In this document: positions 31,652 to 42,998 of the stretch, piece by piece
How the letters are laid out: each line of letters opens with the position of its first letter
Numbering within the stretch: position 1 is the stretch's first letter
NCBI GenBank assembly: GCA_001600695.1
Contig: BCKQ01000019.1
Location: 170,278 to 234,277 of the forward strand
Direction of reading: 5' to 3'
Source of the DNA: Ascoidea asiatica
Lineage: Eukaryota > Ascomycota > Saccharomycetes > Ascoideales > Ascoideaceae
DNA: 64,000 nucleotides
Position numbers and translations under genes: made by a program
The notes under the pieces: model-generated
The model's database searches: none
Told to the model about the DNA's origin: nothing
The model's input: only the letters and a program-made list of their open reading frames with translations

Positions 31652-32896
31652 ATGTCTGATACAAATAAAGAATTAGAATCAACGAAGAGTGTAATGGAAC
31701 TCGAAGCAAAATTATCAAATGGTGAGTTTGTTCAAGCTGCTCCACCACCTGAAGAGAAACCTTTTAAAAAACAAAAAGTGAAGCTAAATATGCTATTCCA
31801 AAATTATTAATCATTTTCTTAGCTGCAATTGGTATAAATTTCTCAATTGCTTTTGGTCAATTCTTAGGTGCAATTGTTATTATGGGTACTTCAAAAAGTT
31901 TTACTGGTATTGATGATTCAAAATCTTATAGAGTTGCTCTTGGTACTCAATATATTTGTGTATCATTATATTTATTTTTAATGTATTTCTTACCAGAATC
32001 TCCAAATTATTATATCAATAAAGGTGATCCTGCAAAAGCTATGGAAGCAATTAAATCATTATTTAAACCAGAAAAATCTGGTTATGATGCTGAAGTTCAT
32101 TTACAAATTTTATCAAAAGAAAAAGAAATTGAAGATTTAGAAAGACAAGGTGAAGATGTTTCTATTTGGTCTTATTTTGAAGTTTTAAAACCAAAATATT
32201 TCAAAAGAACTTTTATTTCAATTTTAGCTTTAACTGGTCAATTATGGGCAGGTTCTGCTTTTGTTTTAGCTTATGTTAATTATTTTTTTGAAATGGCTGG
32301 TATAACTTCATCAAATGAAAAAAACTGTAGGTGTATTTACAATTGCTGTTGGTGGTAATATTGTTTCATATTTAGTTATTAATAGAATTGGAAGAAGAGT
32401 TTTATATTTATCATGTCTTGGTTTATGTACTTTATTTAATTTAATAATTGCTTGTATGACTTTTGCTGATGGTAATGCTGCTGGTTATGCTTGTGTTGTA
32501 TTTGTTTGTTTCTGGTCTTTCTTTTATCAAATTGGTGTTGGTGCTCCAGGTTATGCAATAATGGTTGAAGTTCCAGAATCAAGATTAAGAGCAAAATCAG
32601 TTGCTGTTACTTCTAATGTAAATTCATTGATCAGTTTTGGTTTACGTTATTTAATTCCTTATTTATATAATCCAGATGAAGCTAATTTAGGATTTAAAAT
32701 TGAATTTGTTTGGTTTGGTACTGGTGTTGCAGCTTTCATTCTTGGTTTATTCTTAATTCCAGATACTCAAGGTAAAACTGGTAGTGAAATTGATCAATTA
32801 TTTACAAATGATGTCCAATCTTGGAGATTCAAAGATGCCAAATTTGATACTGATGGTTATTTGATTTTAGAAAGTTGCAAAAAGACTAAAGTTTAG
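31652..32896 (+). pseudogene. Internally deleted, frameshifted sugar transporter (MFS)
   Basis: Remains of a hexose/sugar transporter of the major facilitator superfamily. The hydrophilic N-terminus (MSDTNKELESTKSV...) leads into AKYAIPKLLIIFLAAIG, which looks like the start of TM1 but joins directly to TM5-like sequence (INFSIAFGQFLGAIVIMG). TM1-TM5, roughly 130 residues, is missing. The rest follows normally: FLPESPNYY (the PESPR motif region), TM7-TM12, and IPDTQGKTGSEIDQLF. Two 1-nt losses occur in A-runs: 31766-31771, and the A7 at 32318-32324, which splits TSSNEK and KTVGVFTIAV. The deletion shows it is dead even if the A-run errors are technical. It is the nearest gene to the broken glycosidase, suggesting they decayed together. 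Confidence 0.88.
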
Positions 32897-33220
32897 TTAT
32901 TGCTATAATATTATATTTTTATTTTCATTTTTTATATCTTTTTTAAAAGCATTTTATTCTTTTCATTTTGTTTTTTCTTCTTCTTCAAAAAAAATTAGAT
33001 GTATATATACTCTTCAGCTTTTTTTCTTTCTTCCATTTTTTTTTATAACTTATAATGCTTTTCTTTTTTTTATTTATCTATCTTAATGAATGTTTATATT
33101 TTTAATGTTTTCAAAATAATTTGAATTTTTGTAGAAAAAGTAATTAATTCATTTGAAATACTTGAATAATAAGACATTTATTGGAAAGTTATACTGTATA
33201 TATTAATTTTATATAAAAAT
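32897..33220 (+). other. Intergenic, convergent 3' ends
   Basis: T-rich spacer with likely polyadenylation signals. No gene or element recognised. Confidence 0.45.
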
Positions 33221-35794
33221 TTATTCATTACTATATTGTATGGTTAATCTACGACCTAATAAATGTACACCATTTAAATTATCTTTAGCATTTTCAGCTT
33301 CTTTATTAAGTATAAATTCAATAAATGCATAACCTTTACTTTCATTATTAAATTTCTTTGGAACTCTAACAGATTTTAATTCACCAAATGGTTTAAATAA
33401 TTCAAAAACTTCTTTTCTATTTGCTTCAAATGGTAAATTTTTAACAATTAATTTATTACTTTTCTTTATTTTAATATCTTTATCATCTTTATTATTACTA
33501 TTATTATTTGAAACTCTATTTGTAGATATTTTTAATTCTAATTTATGATCATTTAAAACTTTTCCATTAATTTTATTTATACAATTTAAAGCATCTTGTT
33601 TTGTTTTAAATTCAACAAAACCATAACCAAGATTTAATTTTTTATCACCTTTCATTTTATATTTTATATTTGAAATTAAAAATCCAGGTAATTTTTTAAA
33701 AATTTGTTTAAATTCATTATCACTTGTTTCAAAGTTAAGATTTTTAACAAAAATTGATACAGAAGGGCCATCATTAATATCATTTTCATCATCATCATCA
33801 TTATTATCAACGACTTTATTGTTTTGGTTGTTACTTTTTTCAATATTTTCAATATTTTCAATATTTTCATCTTTATTTATATTCTGTAGTTTATTTTCAG
33901 TTGATTTTTCTAAAATTATATCATTTACAGATATTTTTGTAGTTTTAATATTTTCATTTTTAATTTCATTTTCATTTAAATCTTTCAAACCATTATTTTC
34001 AATTTCATTATTTATAATTTCATTATTTTCAATTTTTTTAAAAGAATTAATTTCATCAGGAGTTGGATCTCTTGTGAATAAATTTTTTGGACCTTTTTCT
34101 AAAAAAAGTACAGAATTTTTAATTCTTTTATAACTTAAATTATTAAAAGCTAATTTACCAGAATGAATATCAATAAATTCAATAATTGCTATAGTTCCAG
34201 AAGGTGGAAATAAAATTCTTTTAATTTCACCAAATTTTTGAAATAAATTAATTAAATCAATTTTATTTGTACCATATGGAAAATTTTTAATTAAAATAAT
34301 TTTATCATCTTTTTCAAAATTTTTATTAAAATTTAATAAATTTATACCTTTTAAAATAAAATATTTTTTAATATCATTAATTATAGAAACTTCAGCTAAA
34401 GCTTGTTTTATAGAAGAATTTGAATTTAATGGATTTATTAATTCATTTTTTTTTATACCAATTTGATTTGAAATACTTTCTAAGATTGAATCTGAATTCA
34501 TGAATAATGAATTCCAATTAAATTTTGAAAATAATGAATTTGAATTTTTTTTTTTAATTAATTCTCTTTGTTTTTTTAATGATAAATTTTTTAAATCAAA
34601 TTCATTTAATTTATGAATTTTTTTAAAATTACCTGGTAAAATATGTAATAATCTACCTTGAAAAATTTGTTTATCTAAAGATTTAAAAGCATTAACAGCA
34701 TTAATTGGATTATTAAATTGAATATATAGGAAACCTTTTGATTTATGAGTTCTAGTATCTATGGCAATGTGAACTTCATTTAAAATACCAAATTTATTAA
34801 ATAAATTTTTAAAATCATCTTCAGTTGAAGTATATAAAATATTTCTTATGAATAATCTTCCAGTTTTTAAAATTTCAATTTCATTTTTTTTAATTTCATC
34901 TTCAATTCTTTCTTCTTTTGTTTTTCGAATTCTAGTTTGATTATTATTATTATTAATTATTATTTCACTTTCATTTGTAATCACCTTTCTAGTTTCTTTA
35001 GTTGATTCTTTAGTTGATTCTTTAGTTGATGATTCCTTAGTAGATTCTTTATTATTTTCAATTATTCTTTTTTGATGATTTTTTAACCATTGTAAATCAG
35101 ATATATTATCATCATTAGCCATTTCATTAGTTTCTTCACTAGTTTCTTCATTAGTTTCTTGTATAACTTTTTCTTTTTCTTCTTTATTAACAATATTAGT
35201 TGTGATTGGAACATTATTTATAGAATTAGATAATGGAATTTCAGATTGATTATTTGAACCATCTAATAATTTAACATTTGAATTAAAAACTTCTAAGAAT
35301 TCTCTTAAATTATTATTATTTTTAATTTTATTTTCAATTTCATTACTTATATTTGTATTTTCATTAATATCTTGTTTAAATCTTTTATTATCATTATGAT
35401 TGTCATAATTATGAGTATCAAAGTTTCTTTTATTATTATTGATAATAATATCTTTATTTGATTTTGGTAAATTTTTATCATTAAAAGTTATAGCTTGTTG
35501 TACAGTTATTTTAGAAGTATCAATAAAAGAATTATTAAAAAATTTTATAAAAAAAATTGAATTTTTTAAATTTTTAAAACCAATAAAACCAAATCTTCTA
35601 CTTTCACCATTTTTTTTATTTTTCATAATTTTTAAATCTGTTATATCATTTAAAAAATTTTTAAATTCATTTAAATTTAATGAATTTGATAATGAATTTT
35701 TTTTAAATTCATTATTAAAAATTGTATTTAATTTTATTTTTAATAAATTTTCATCAAGATATGTTGGAAGACCTTTAATTATAACTCTTGACAT
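33221..35794 (-). CDS. MRD1: Multiple RNA-binding domain protein 1 (pre-rRNA processing)
   Basis: 857 residues with five RRMs in the Mrd1 order: RRM1 at the N-terminus (SRVIIKGLPTYLDENLLK), RRM2 at about 313-390 (GRLFIRNILYTSTEDDFKNL), a degenerate RRM3 at about 500-570 (ILIKNFPYGTNKIDLINLF), RRM4 at about 680-760 (VSIFVKNLNFETSDNEF) and RRM5 at about 785-857 (KLIVKNLPFEANRKEVFELF). Mrd1 is an essential nucleolar SSU-processome factor needed for 18S rRNA maturation. Linkers are Asn/Glu-rich and longer than in S. cerevisiae. Full length and intact. A dispersed sequence (35951-35980) lies about 160 bp upstream of the start. Confidence 0.93.
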   Translation of the reverse strand: MSRVIIKGLPTYLDENLLKIKLNTIFNNEFKKNSLSNSLNLNEFKNFLNDITDLKIMKNKKNGESRRFGFIGFKNLKNSIFFIKFFNNSFIDTSKITVQQAITFNDKNLPKSNKDIIINNNKRNFDTHNYDNHNDNKRFKQDINENTNISNEIENKIKNNNNLREFLEVFNSNVKLLDGSNNQSEIPLSNSINNVPITTNIVNKEEKEKVIQETNEETSEETNEMANDDNISDLQWLKNHQKRIIENNKESTKESSTKESTKESTKETRKVITNESEIIINNNNNQTRIRKTKEERIEDEIKKNEIEILKTGRLFIRNILYTSTEDDFKNLFNKFGILNEVHIAIDTRTHKSKGFLYIQFNNPINAVNAFKSLDKQIFQGRLLHILPGNFKKIHKLNEFDLKNLSLKKQRELIKKKNSNSLFSKFNWNSLFMNSDSILESISNQIGIKKNELINPLNSNSSIKQALAEVSIINDIKKYFILKGINLLNFNKNFEKDDKIILIKNFPYGTNKIDLINLFQKFGEIKRILFPPSGTIAIIEFIDIHSGKLAFNNLSYKRIKNSVLFLEKGPKNLFTRDPTPDEINSFKKIENNEIINNEIENNGLKDLNENEIKNENIKTTKISVNDIILEKSTENKLQNINKDENIENIENIEKSNNQNNKVVDNNDDDDENDINDGPSVSIFVKNLNFETSDNEFKQIFKKLPGFLISNIKYKMKGDKKLNLGYGFVEFKTKQDALNCINKINGKVLNDHKLELKISTNRVSNNNSNNKDDKDIKIKKSNKLIVKNLPFEANRKEVFELFKPFGELKSVRVPKKFNNESKGYAFIEFILNKEAENAKDNLNGVHLLGRRLTIQYSNE

Positions 35795-36078
35795 TATGAA
35801 TATGTTATTGAATAATATGTATATTAATAATATATTTTTTTGTTATTTGAATAGATTCTTTTGTTTATTTGATTGATTATTTATTAAATATTTTTAATAT
35901 ATATTTTTTTTGATATGAAATAAAATAAAATTTTTTAATTAGAAATTAAATGGAAACCAAAAATGCGGGTCTTCTTAGAATATTAAAGCCCAGATATATA
36001 TCGATATATCTCAGGGCTATTTAGGGCTATAAAAAACAATTAGACAGCAAGATCTGCAGTAGACTTGTTAAAAAAGAG

Positions 36079-36150
36079 TGCCATTCCCGGGAATCGAACC
36101 TGGGTTTCCTCGGCCACAACGAGGTGTACTAACCACTATACGAGAATGGC
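36079..36150 (-). tRNA. tRNA-His(GUG)
   Basis: 72 nt. Acceptor GCCATTC/GAATGGC with 3' A; anticodon arm CCTCG-TTGTGGC-CGAGG with anticodon GTG; T arm CCCAG-GTTCGATT-CCCGGG region. Histidine tRNAs gain G-1 after transcription. It lies between the divergent MRD1 and GDA1 genes. Confidence 0.94.
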
Positions 36151-36607
36151 TTCTGTTGTGGTTGTGGATAAAGAAAGAGAGTCAACCAGATTGAATAATA
36201 AGCAACGTATGCTCACATGACTGTATTCCACTGCTCCGGTCAGGTGACTGTCTCCATGAGTAGGAACCGTGTCTGTGGCAGTGCACCTGCATCCACCGTG
36301 CACTCCTTCGGTGGCGTGCCTTGTTTCGTTCCTGTCTGCTCCCTCTCTCCCTCTTCCCTCTCTTCCTTGTCTCTCTCTGCTTCTTTCTTCTTTCTTCTTT
36401 CTTTTCTTTTCTTTTTCCCGTTCCAGTTCAAATTTCACTTTCACTTTCACTTTCAATTTCTTATTTACATTGCACAGCCACGTGACTTGTTTTTTTTCTC
36501 TTATTCTCGTTACGCGTTGTTAACATCCTTCTGGAAATACAGTATATAAATAGTTTATTCATTTATCAATAAAATAATATATTATAGTCGATTGACTAGT
36601 TTTAAAG

Positions 36608-36651
<44 letters not shown>

Positions 36652-36851
36652 ATTTCTTCATTTCATCATTCATTTCTTTATTTCCTTCTTCATTTCATCA
36701 TTTTATTCATCTTCTTCTAATCCATCTTAACCTTCTTCATCACCTTCTTTATCATCTTTTTTAACATATTACCATTCCCCTTATTTCATTCACTATATCC
36801 ATTATACATTATACATTATACATTATACATTATACATTATACATAAAAATA
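36151..36851 (+). promoter_or_regulatory. Upstream region of GDA1, pyrimidine-rich
   Basis: The first 350 bp are GC-richer with long CT tracts (about 36330-36420), and GCCACGTGAC (an E-box/Cbf1-type core) lies near 36477-36486. Simple repeats follow: CTTT at 36608-36650 and ATTATAC at about 36802-36845, immediately before the ATG. No gene; short open frames here are by-products of low-complexity sequence. Confidence 0.45.
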
Positions 36852-37935
36852 ATGAATAACGATTCCAAAATGCAAAGAAATTTAAAAAGAACTCCAAGAA
36901 GTGCAAGAATGATTATTGCTTCTTTATTCATCTTCTCTTTATTAATTATTTTATTCTATAATAATAATAATATTAATAATAATAAAGATATATTAAATAA
37001 TAACAATACTAATAAAGAAACTAATAAAGAAACTAATTCAAATACAATTCCAAATACTAATACTAATACAAATACTAATTCAAAGACTCCTCCATATCCT
37101 AATTCTAATTCCAACACTAACTCAAATTCTAACTCAAATTCAGATCCAAAATCAGATTTATCTTCTTCTGATTCAATTAAAGCTGATAAAGATTTATCTT
37201 CAAAGAATAATAACGCCAATAGTAATTTAAACTCAAATTCAAATTCAAATTCAATTACAAATTCTGATTTTAAAAATCCAAATTCTGATGATTTTTTACC
37301 TGATCCTCAAAATAATGATGATATTTTAAATAATAATGATAATTTAATTACTGAAAATGTTAAAGATAATGATAAATTACCTCAAGATGAAAGTACTGAA
37401 ATTCCAAAAGATAAAGATATTAAAGATACTAAAGATATCAAAGATACCAAAGATATCAAAGATACTAAGGATTCTAAAGAATCTAAATGTACAAAAGATA
37501 ATCAATATGTTATAATGATTGATGCAGGTTCAACAGGTTCAAGAATTCATATTTATCAATTTAATATATGTTCATCTCCACCAATTTTAATTAATGAAGA
37601 ATTTAAAATGTTAAATCCAGGTTTATCTTCATTTGATACAAATTTAGAAAATGCAAAACATTCTTTAGATCCATTATTACAATTTTCTTTATTAAAAATT
37701 CCAAAAGATAAATATTCATGTACTCCAATATCTTTAAAAGCAACTGCAGGTTTAAGATTATTAGGTAATGAAAAATCAAAAAAAATTTTAAATTCAATTG
37801 AAGATTATTTAATTTCTGATTGGCCTTTTGCTTTATTAGATAAAAATAGTGTAGAAATTATGAATGGTATGGATGAAGGTGTTTATGCTTGGATTACAAC
37901 TAATTATCTCTTAGGTAATATTGGTGGCGGTAATG

Positions 37936-37973
<38 letters not shown>

Positions 37974-38939
37974 TTATCAATAGATGAAATTTCAAATGAT
38001 TCAAAAACTGCAGCTGTTTTTGATTTAGGTGGTGGTTCAACACAAATTGTATTTCAACCTGATTTTAAAATTAATTCAATTGAAGATATTGAAACTTTTA
38101 ATAAAGTTGAAAATAAATATGAAATAAATTTTGGTAATTCAAAATTTCAATTATATCAATTTTCTCATCTTGGTTATGGTTTAATGCAAGGTAGAAATAA
38201 AATTAATTCATTAATTTTAAAAAATTATTTAAATTTAAATGATAAATCTATTCAAATTCAACCAATTAATTCAAAAGATGATAAATCAACAATAACTTTA
38301 ATAAGTCCATGTATACCACCAGGAATAATTGCTGAAGATATTTTAATTGAATTAGAAAATAATAATGATAATAATAATGATAATAATAATAATAATGATA
38401 ATGATAATAAAGATACTAAAAAAACTTTATATAAAGTTAATTTTAAAGGTCCTGATTCTCCAGCTTCAACACAATGTAAAACTTTAGCAGAAAATATTTT
38501 AAATAAAGAAAAAGATTGTAAAGATAAAACTTGTTCATTTAATGGAATTTATCAACCTTCATTAAATAAAAATTTTAATAAAAATTCAGATATGTTTATA
38601 TTTTCATATTTTTATGATAGAACAATGCCAATTGGTATGCCTTCAACTTTTACAATGAATGAATTATTAGATTTAACAAGAACTGTTTGTAATGGTGAAA
38701 AACATTGGCAAAATATTTTAGGTGCAATGGATGGTGCTTTAAATGAATTAAATAATGAACCACAATGGTGTCTTGATTTAACTTTTATTTCAACACTTTT
38801 ACATATTGGTTATGAAATTCCATTGGAAAGAGAATTAAAAACTGCAAAAAAAATTAATAATAATGAATTAGGTTGGTGTTTAGGTGCTTCTTTACCTTTA
38901 TTAGATAAATCAAATTGGAAATGTCGTACAATTAATTAA
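36852..38939 (+). CDS. GDA1: Golgi guanosine diphosphatase (GDA1/CD39 family)
   Basis: 695 residues, a type II Golgi membrane protein. A short cytosolic tail is followed by one transmembrane span (about 20-37: MIIASLFIFSLLIILFY), then an Asn/Ser/Asp-rich stem (about 40-215), then the lumenal nucleotidase. Apyrase conserved regions: ACR1 IDAGSTGSRIHIY (about 222-234), ACR2 KATAGLRLLG, ACR3 GMDEGVYAWITTNYLLG, ACR4 AVFDLGGGSTQIVF. It hydrolyses GDP to GMP, which drives GDP-mannose import for glycosylation. Poly-Asn inserts lie in the loop before ACR4 and at about 510. Intact but longer than the S. cerevisiae protein because of the stem. Confidence 0.93.
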
Positions 38940-39386
38940 TAATTAATTAATTAATTAAACTTCTATTCAACTTACTTTTTTACAATTAACTTTCTTTTTC
39001 ATTTTTTCATTTATAAAATTTAATAATTTTTTTTAATCATTTAACTATGTTTTAAAATTGTAAAAAAAAAGGGTATTATTTATGAACTCTATAGCAGGTT
39101 CGAGACCTGCTGTTGTCATTCTTTTTTGTTATTTATTATTGTTTTTTGAAAAAACAATAGAAATAATCTTATTTATTTATTTAATTATTAAAATATATGT
39201 TGTCGTCCTTGATTTGAAACTATTATTTATAATTTTTAAATTTTAAACGAAATGCAATTTATTGATTATAAAAAATGATTATAAAAAGATAATTATATAA
39301 TTGAATAAGAAAATTGAATTTAAAATTGAATTTAAAATTGAATTTAAAATAGAATTTAAATTGAAAAGGAATTTAAATCAAACAAA
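38940..39386 (+). other. Spacer between GDA1 and AA9 gene 1, with a tRNA relic
   Basis: AT-rich, with repeats of GAATTTAAAATT near 39310-39360. The only notable element is the 24-nt tRNA-Ser fragment at 39094-39117. Confidence 0.55.
39094..39117 (+). pseudogene. 3' fragment of tRNA-Ser(AGA)
   Basis: Contains the complete T arm (GCAGG-TTCGAGA-CCTGC) followed by TGTTGTC, the 3' acceptor strand. It differs from the intact tRNA-Ser at 44383-44463 by one base in 24. The sequence just after (A, then TTCTTTTTT) also matches that tRNA's flank. D arm, anticodon and variable arm are gone. It sits convergent with AA9 gene 1, exactly as the intact tRNA sits next to AA9 gene 2. Confidence 0.85.
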
Positions 39387-40571
39387 TTAAGCAGTACAAG
39401 CAGAACCTGTTGCAGATTCAGTAACTGTAACTGTAATAAATGACATTGGATTATTAAAATGACCAAATTTACCATATTTACTAAAATTACTACCATAACT
39501 TTCACTTGGCATTGGAATTGCAAGATATGTTGAACCTGCAGAAATTAAAGTAGTTGCAGAAGCAGTTTCAGTTTCAATAATTGATGAATCTAAAGAAGCT
39601 GAGCCATAACTTAAAGTACTTACACTCATTGTTCCAAAAACACTAGAAGAACTTTCCGAAGAAGAAACTTCTGATGAAGAAGTTGCAACTGCAGCAACTT
39701 CAACTTGTTCTGAAGTAGAAGATGATGAAACAATTTTAGTAGTTGATGATGATGAGGCTAAAATACTTCCTGAGCTTTGAGAAACTTCTGAGGTTAAAGA
39801 ACTTGAAGAACTTGATGAATTATAAACAGCAGGACCTGGAATTGTATAATTATAAAGTTTTGGATAATAAATATCTACAAAAATTCCTGGATCAGTATTT
39901 TTATAAGCACCTGGAAATTTAACACCTTCTGGAATTGCAGAACCATTACTAGAAATTTTTAAATTTGTACAAGATGGATAAAATTGTCCAGAATTTAAAT
40001 GAGATGCATTATGTAAAGCTAAAATTTCATGTCTCATTAAATAATTACCAGATACAATATCTGAAGGAATAGTAACAGTCCATGAATTATTATTTGCCAT
40101 TAAAACATCTGAAGCCCAATAACCTTCAACATATTCAGTTGCATTACTAATTAAACCAGCTTCATCAATTTTAAACCATGATAATTCAGATGGTGTCATT
40201 TCTGAACAATTACCATTACAATTTGCTAAATATGTTATAACTGGACCTCTATGAGATGTACCCCATTGAGTCCAATAAAGTCCAACATCTTCACCTGCAT
40301 TTACTGGAGCAACTAAAGTTGAAGGTTCTGCACCTTTATTACAAACAATATCAACTAAAGAAACATCTTCAACTGGTCCATTAGTTGCATTAAAAAAAGA
40401 CCAGACAACTCTTTCTGGAATTGGATTTCTTGTTGGATCAGAAAATGGATTTGAACCAGGATACCAAACATCACCAATTTTAATATCAGTTAAAAATCCA
40501 TGAGATTTAACTAATGAAGGTAATGACAATGTTGAAATTAATGAAATTAAAGATTTTGTTAATAATTTCAT
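39387..40571 (-). CDS. Lytic polysaccharide monooxygenase AA9, copy 1
   Basis: 394 residues. Signal peptide 1-23 ends VKS, leaving H24 as the mature N-terminus, the first copper ligand of the histidine brace. Second copper ligand H107 (SHRGPVITYLANCNG), axial Y198 in GQFYPSC, second-sphere Q196 and H187 (RHEILALH). Counting H24 as 1, these fall at 84, 164, 173 and 175, close to classical AA9 numbering. The catalytic domain ends near 255. A Ser/Thr/Val linker-like tail without CBM1 follows. It oxidatively cleaves cellulose (or hemicellulose), preparing it for the GH45 enzyme. It is paralogous to the gene at 42999. Confidence 0.95.
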   Translation of the reverse strand: MKLLTKSLISLISTLSLPSLVKSHGFLTDIKIGDVWYPGSNPFSDPTRNPIPERVVWSFFNATNGPVEDVSLVDIVCNKGAEPSTLVAPVNAGEDVGLYWTQWGTSHRGPVITYLANCNGNCSEMTPSELSWFKIDEAGLISNATEYVEGYWASDVLMANNNSWTVTIPSDIVSGNYLMRHEILALHNASHLNSGQFYPSCTNLKISSNGSAIPEGVKFPGAYKNTDPGIFVDIYYPKLYNYTIPGPAVYNSSSSSSSLTSEVSQSSGSILASSSSTTKIVSSSSTSEQVEVAAVATSSSEVSSSESSSSVFGTMSVSTLSYGSASLDSSIIETETASATTLISAGSTYLAIPMPSESYGSNFSKYGKFGHFNNPMSFITVTVTESATGSACTA

Positions 40572-40576
40572 TTTGA

Positions 40577-40610
<34 letters not shown>

Positions 40611-41968
40611 GATTCTTTTTGGAATTAATGAAACTTTTCTAGATAATGGTAATTTGTTTATATTATTTTTTAAATTATAGAATTTAAATTAAAGAATTGA
40701 AATATTAAAGGAATGACTTGAAATGAGTGACTTAAAAGAGTGACTAAAAAACTGAGTGTTTTTTTTTTTTATATATATATATAATATTCTATAGTTTATA
40801 ATAATAATATCATTCAAAAGTAATATGATTACAAAGACAATTTAAGGTATTTATATCATATTTGCAAATTGAAAGAAAAAAAAATTGAGACTATTAATGA
40901 TTTCAATTCAATGACATTAATGATATTAATCTTTTTCTAAATAATTATTGGTAATTTTATTAAATGGATGGTATCTTTTAAGGAGAATTAATTTAAGAGG
41001 GTATGATTCGAAACACATTGAAGTGTAAATAAATATTCATTCAGGTTCATAAATGTATAAGTTTAAGTTAAAAGTATTCATTTATTTTACAATTTCAATC
41101 ATTTACGTTACATTTAAAAGGTTCTAATTGAAAATGTAAATAAAGTTCAATGAAACATAATTTACTTTACCTGCTTCACTTATTTTACCTTGATTCTCAT
41201 CGGTAAGATTAATATTATTGATAAGAATAGCAAATAATTATTTGAAATAAGTTCTTAAATAATATTATTTCATTATTACCACCAGCTTTTTTTGTAATCG
41301 AGTATCTTTTTTCATTAAAATATTTGTAAATCTTTAATTTTGATAGAAAAATTTAAGTTTCAAACACAAATTCATTTGAAATTTTTATGGAGACCAAAAC
41401 TTGGATCTTCTAACCGGTTTTTATAAACATTCCGTGTAAATGAAAAATATGGAAAGTATAAACAAAAATATCCATTAGACGGAAATAATTACACGTGATT
41501 TTGCGTGTGGCATAAAAATGGTTGCATACCACGTGATCTTTTGTGCTTTTTTTTAGTTGGTTCTGAAGTTCGGAGTTGCACGGACCGGGCCATTTGCGGA
41601 GATAAGAATAATATTGTCCTCGGTTCCCCAGAGATTCGAGGACAGTTTTGGCAGTAGAGGAGCGAAATACGAGGGTATCAGCTGAGTTCCGAGCAGACTT
41701 AGCTTTTTCTTTTGTCTGCGCCACACCTGGTCTGCCTTGACGTAAGACGCAACTTTTCTCCCCGCGTAACTTTTTCAAATCTTTCGAAGAGTTCGCAGAG
41801 CTCACTTTCTTTTTGTATAAAGTAAAAGAATCTGCCTCAATTTCTTTTATTTTTTTCTGCCTCAGTACCACAATTTTTAATAAAAAAGAAAACTAAACAA
41901 GATTTAATAATCCTCAATATTTTACACAGTATTTTTCTTTAGTTTTTTATATCAATAATTTTTTCAAA
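40572..41968 (+). promoter_or_regulatory. Divergent upstream region of AA9 copy 1 and the GFA gene
   Basis: 1.4 kb. A long A-rich tract (seen as T from 40577 to 40610) lies just upstream of the AA9 start. Near the GFA gene a GC-richer block (about 41500-41780) holds two CACGTGAT words (41502-41509, 41530-41537; reverse ATCACGTG, Cbf1-like) and one TGACGTAA (41738-41745). A minus-strand 153-codon frame across it has no recognisable content and reads through promoter-like sequence. A dispersed repeat copy lies at 41388-41417. Confidence 0.45.
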
Positions 41969-42373
41969 ATGGCAATTTATAAAGCTCAATGTCTTTGTGG
42001 TGAAGTTAAATATCAAGTTACCGGTGAACCATTTGTAAATGAAACTTGTTACTGTAATCATTGTACAATTCCATCATCTTCCAATGGTCCTTCTTTAGTT
42101 GGTTATGATCCAAAAGATGTTAAAAAAATAGATCCAAAATCTTTAGAAATCAAATATACAATGTATGATACTGAATCTGGAAAACCAAAATCAAGATTTT
42201 TCTGTGGTAATTGTGGTACAATGACTAAAGTTCATTGTGATGTTAATGGTAAAGATTTCATTGCTGCTTTTCTTTTTAAGACTCCAGAAAACAATTACAC
42301 TTTACCTGATAATATGAAACCAACTGTTGAGTTTTTCAAACAAGGTAAAGAAGACTTGAAATACAAATTATAA
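41969..42373 (+). CDS. GFA/CENP-V domain protein (glutathione-dependent formaldehyde-activating family)
   Basis: 134 residues forming one GFA/CENP-V (Mss4-like) zinc domain. Zinc cysteines: CLCG (about 9-12), CYCNHC (about 28-33) and FFCGNCG (about 69-75). The start YKAQCLCGEVKYQVTGEP is typical. Members bind S-hydroxymethylglutathione or are of unknown function; in fungi they are common and mostly uncharacterised. It lies between two inverted AA9 genes, perhaps only because the duplication straddled it. Intact; ATG in an A-rich context with promoter sites upstream. Confidence 0.88.
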   Translation: MAIYKAQCLCGEVKYQVTGEPFVNETCYCNHCTIPSSSNGPSLVGYDPKDVKKIDPKSLEIKYTMYDTESGKPKSRFFCGNCGTMTKVHCDVNGKDFIAAFLFKTPENNYTLPDNMKPTVEFFKQGKEDLKYKL

Positions 42374-42998
42374 TCTTTTTCAATATGACTATAGATACAT
42401 ATATATATAGATATAGAAATAGAAATGAAAATAAAAATATTCTCAAATAAATTTATTTTGTATTCGTAAATAATTTTAAGCTCAAATCGAGTCCAGTTAT
42501 GCGGGTCTTCTTTCTTGGACCCTCTTTTTTTTTTATTTCTGACGCCAATTATAAGGATCCACTTCAAATCATAATAATATCAACGATAATTTCAGCGATA
42601 ATTTCAGCGATAATCTCATAAACAGCAAATAATTTTTTAGTTACAATTTTATTCTCTAACATTGATATAAATTAAAAATTCTCTAATGAATCTTTCATAA
42701 AATTTGGTATACAAAACAAACCTAAATGTTAAAAATCCCTTATCTGTTTTTTGTTCAATTTTTTTATTTTCTGAAATGATTTATTTATTACGATTTTCTA
42801 TTTTTGTTTTCCTTTATTCTCATTTTTATTTGTATATAAATATTCTTATTTCTTCATTATATTATTGTAATTTTAAAAATTATGAATATATTCATATAAA
42901 TTATTATTAAAAAGTAATTTAATTCAATTTAATTTAATTTAATCTAATTTAATTATAGTTTCATAAAAATTATAAATTCAGTCACTCTTTTAAAAAAA
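42374..42998 (+). promoter_or_regulatory. Upstream region of AA9 copy 2
   Basis: AT-rich, no gene. It contains a dispersed-repeat copy at 42487-42516 and three near-copies of CGATAATTTCAG (about 42582-42617). The final 150 bp share an AT-rich, T/A-run composition with other promoters here. Confidence 0.4.

Noticed and set aside
36136-36549. Several overlapping frames in the CT-rich block upstream of GDA1
   Set aside because: By-products of pyrimidine-rich sequence and of tRNA-His; no recognisable protein.
41410-41871. 153-codon minus-strand frame upstream of the GFA gene
   Set aside because: No recognised domain, and the stretch carries CACGTGAT and TGACGTAA promoter-type sites right before a real gene. 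I also looked for SRP, MRP and snRNA motifs there and found none.
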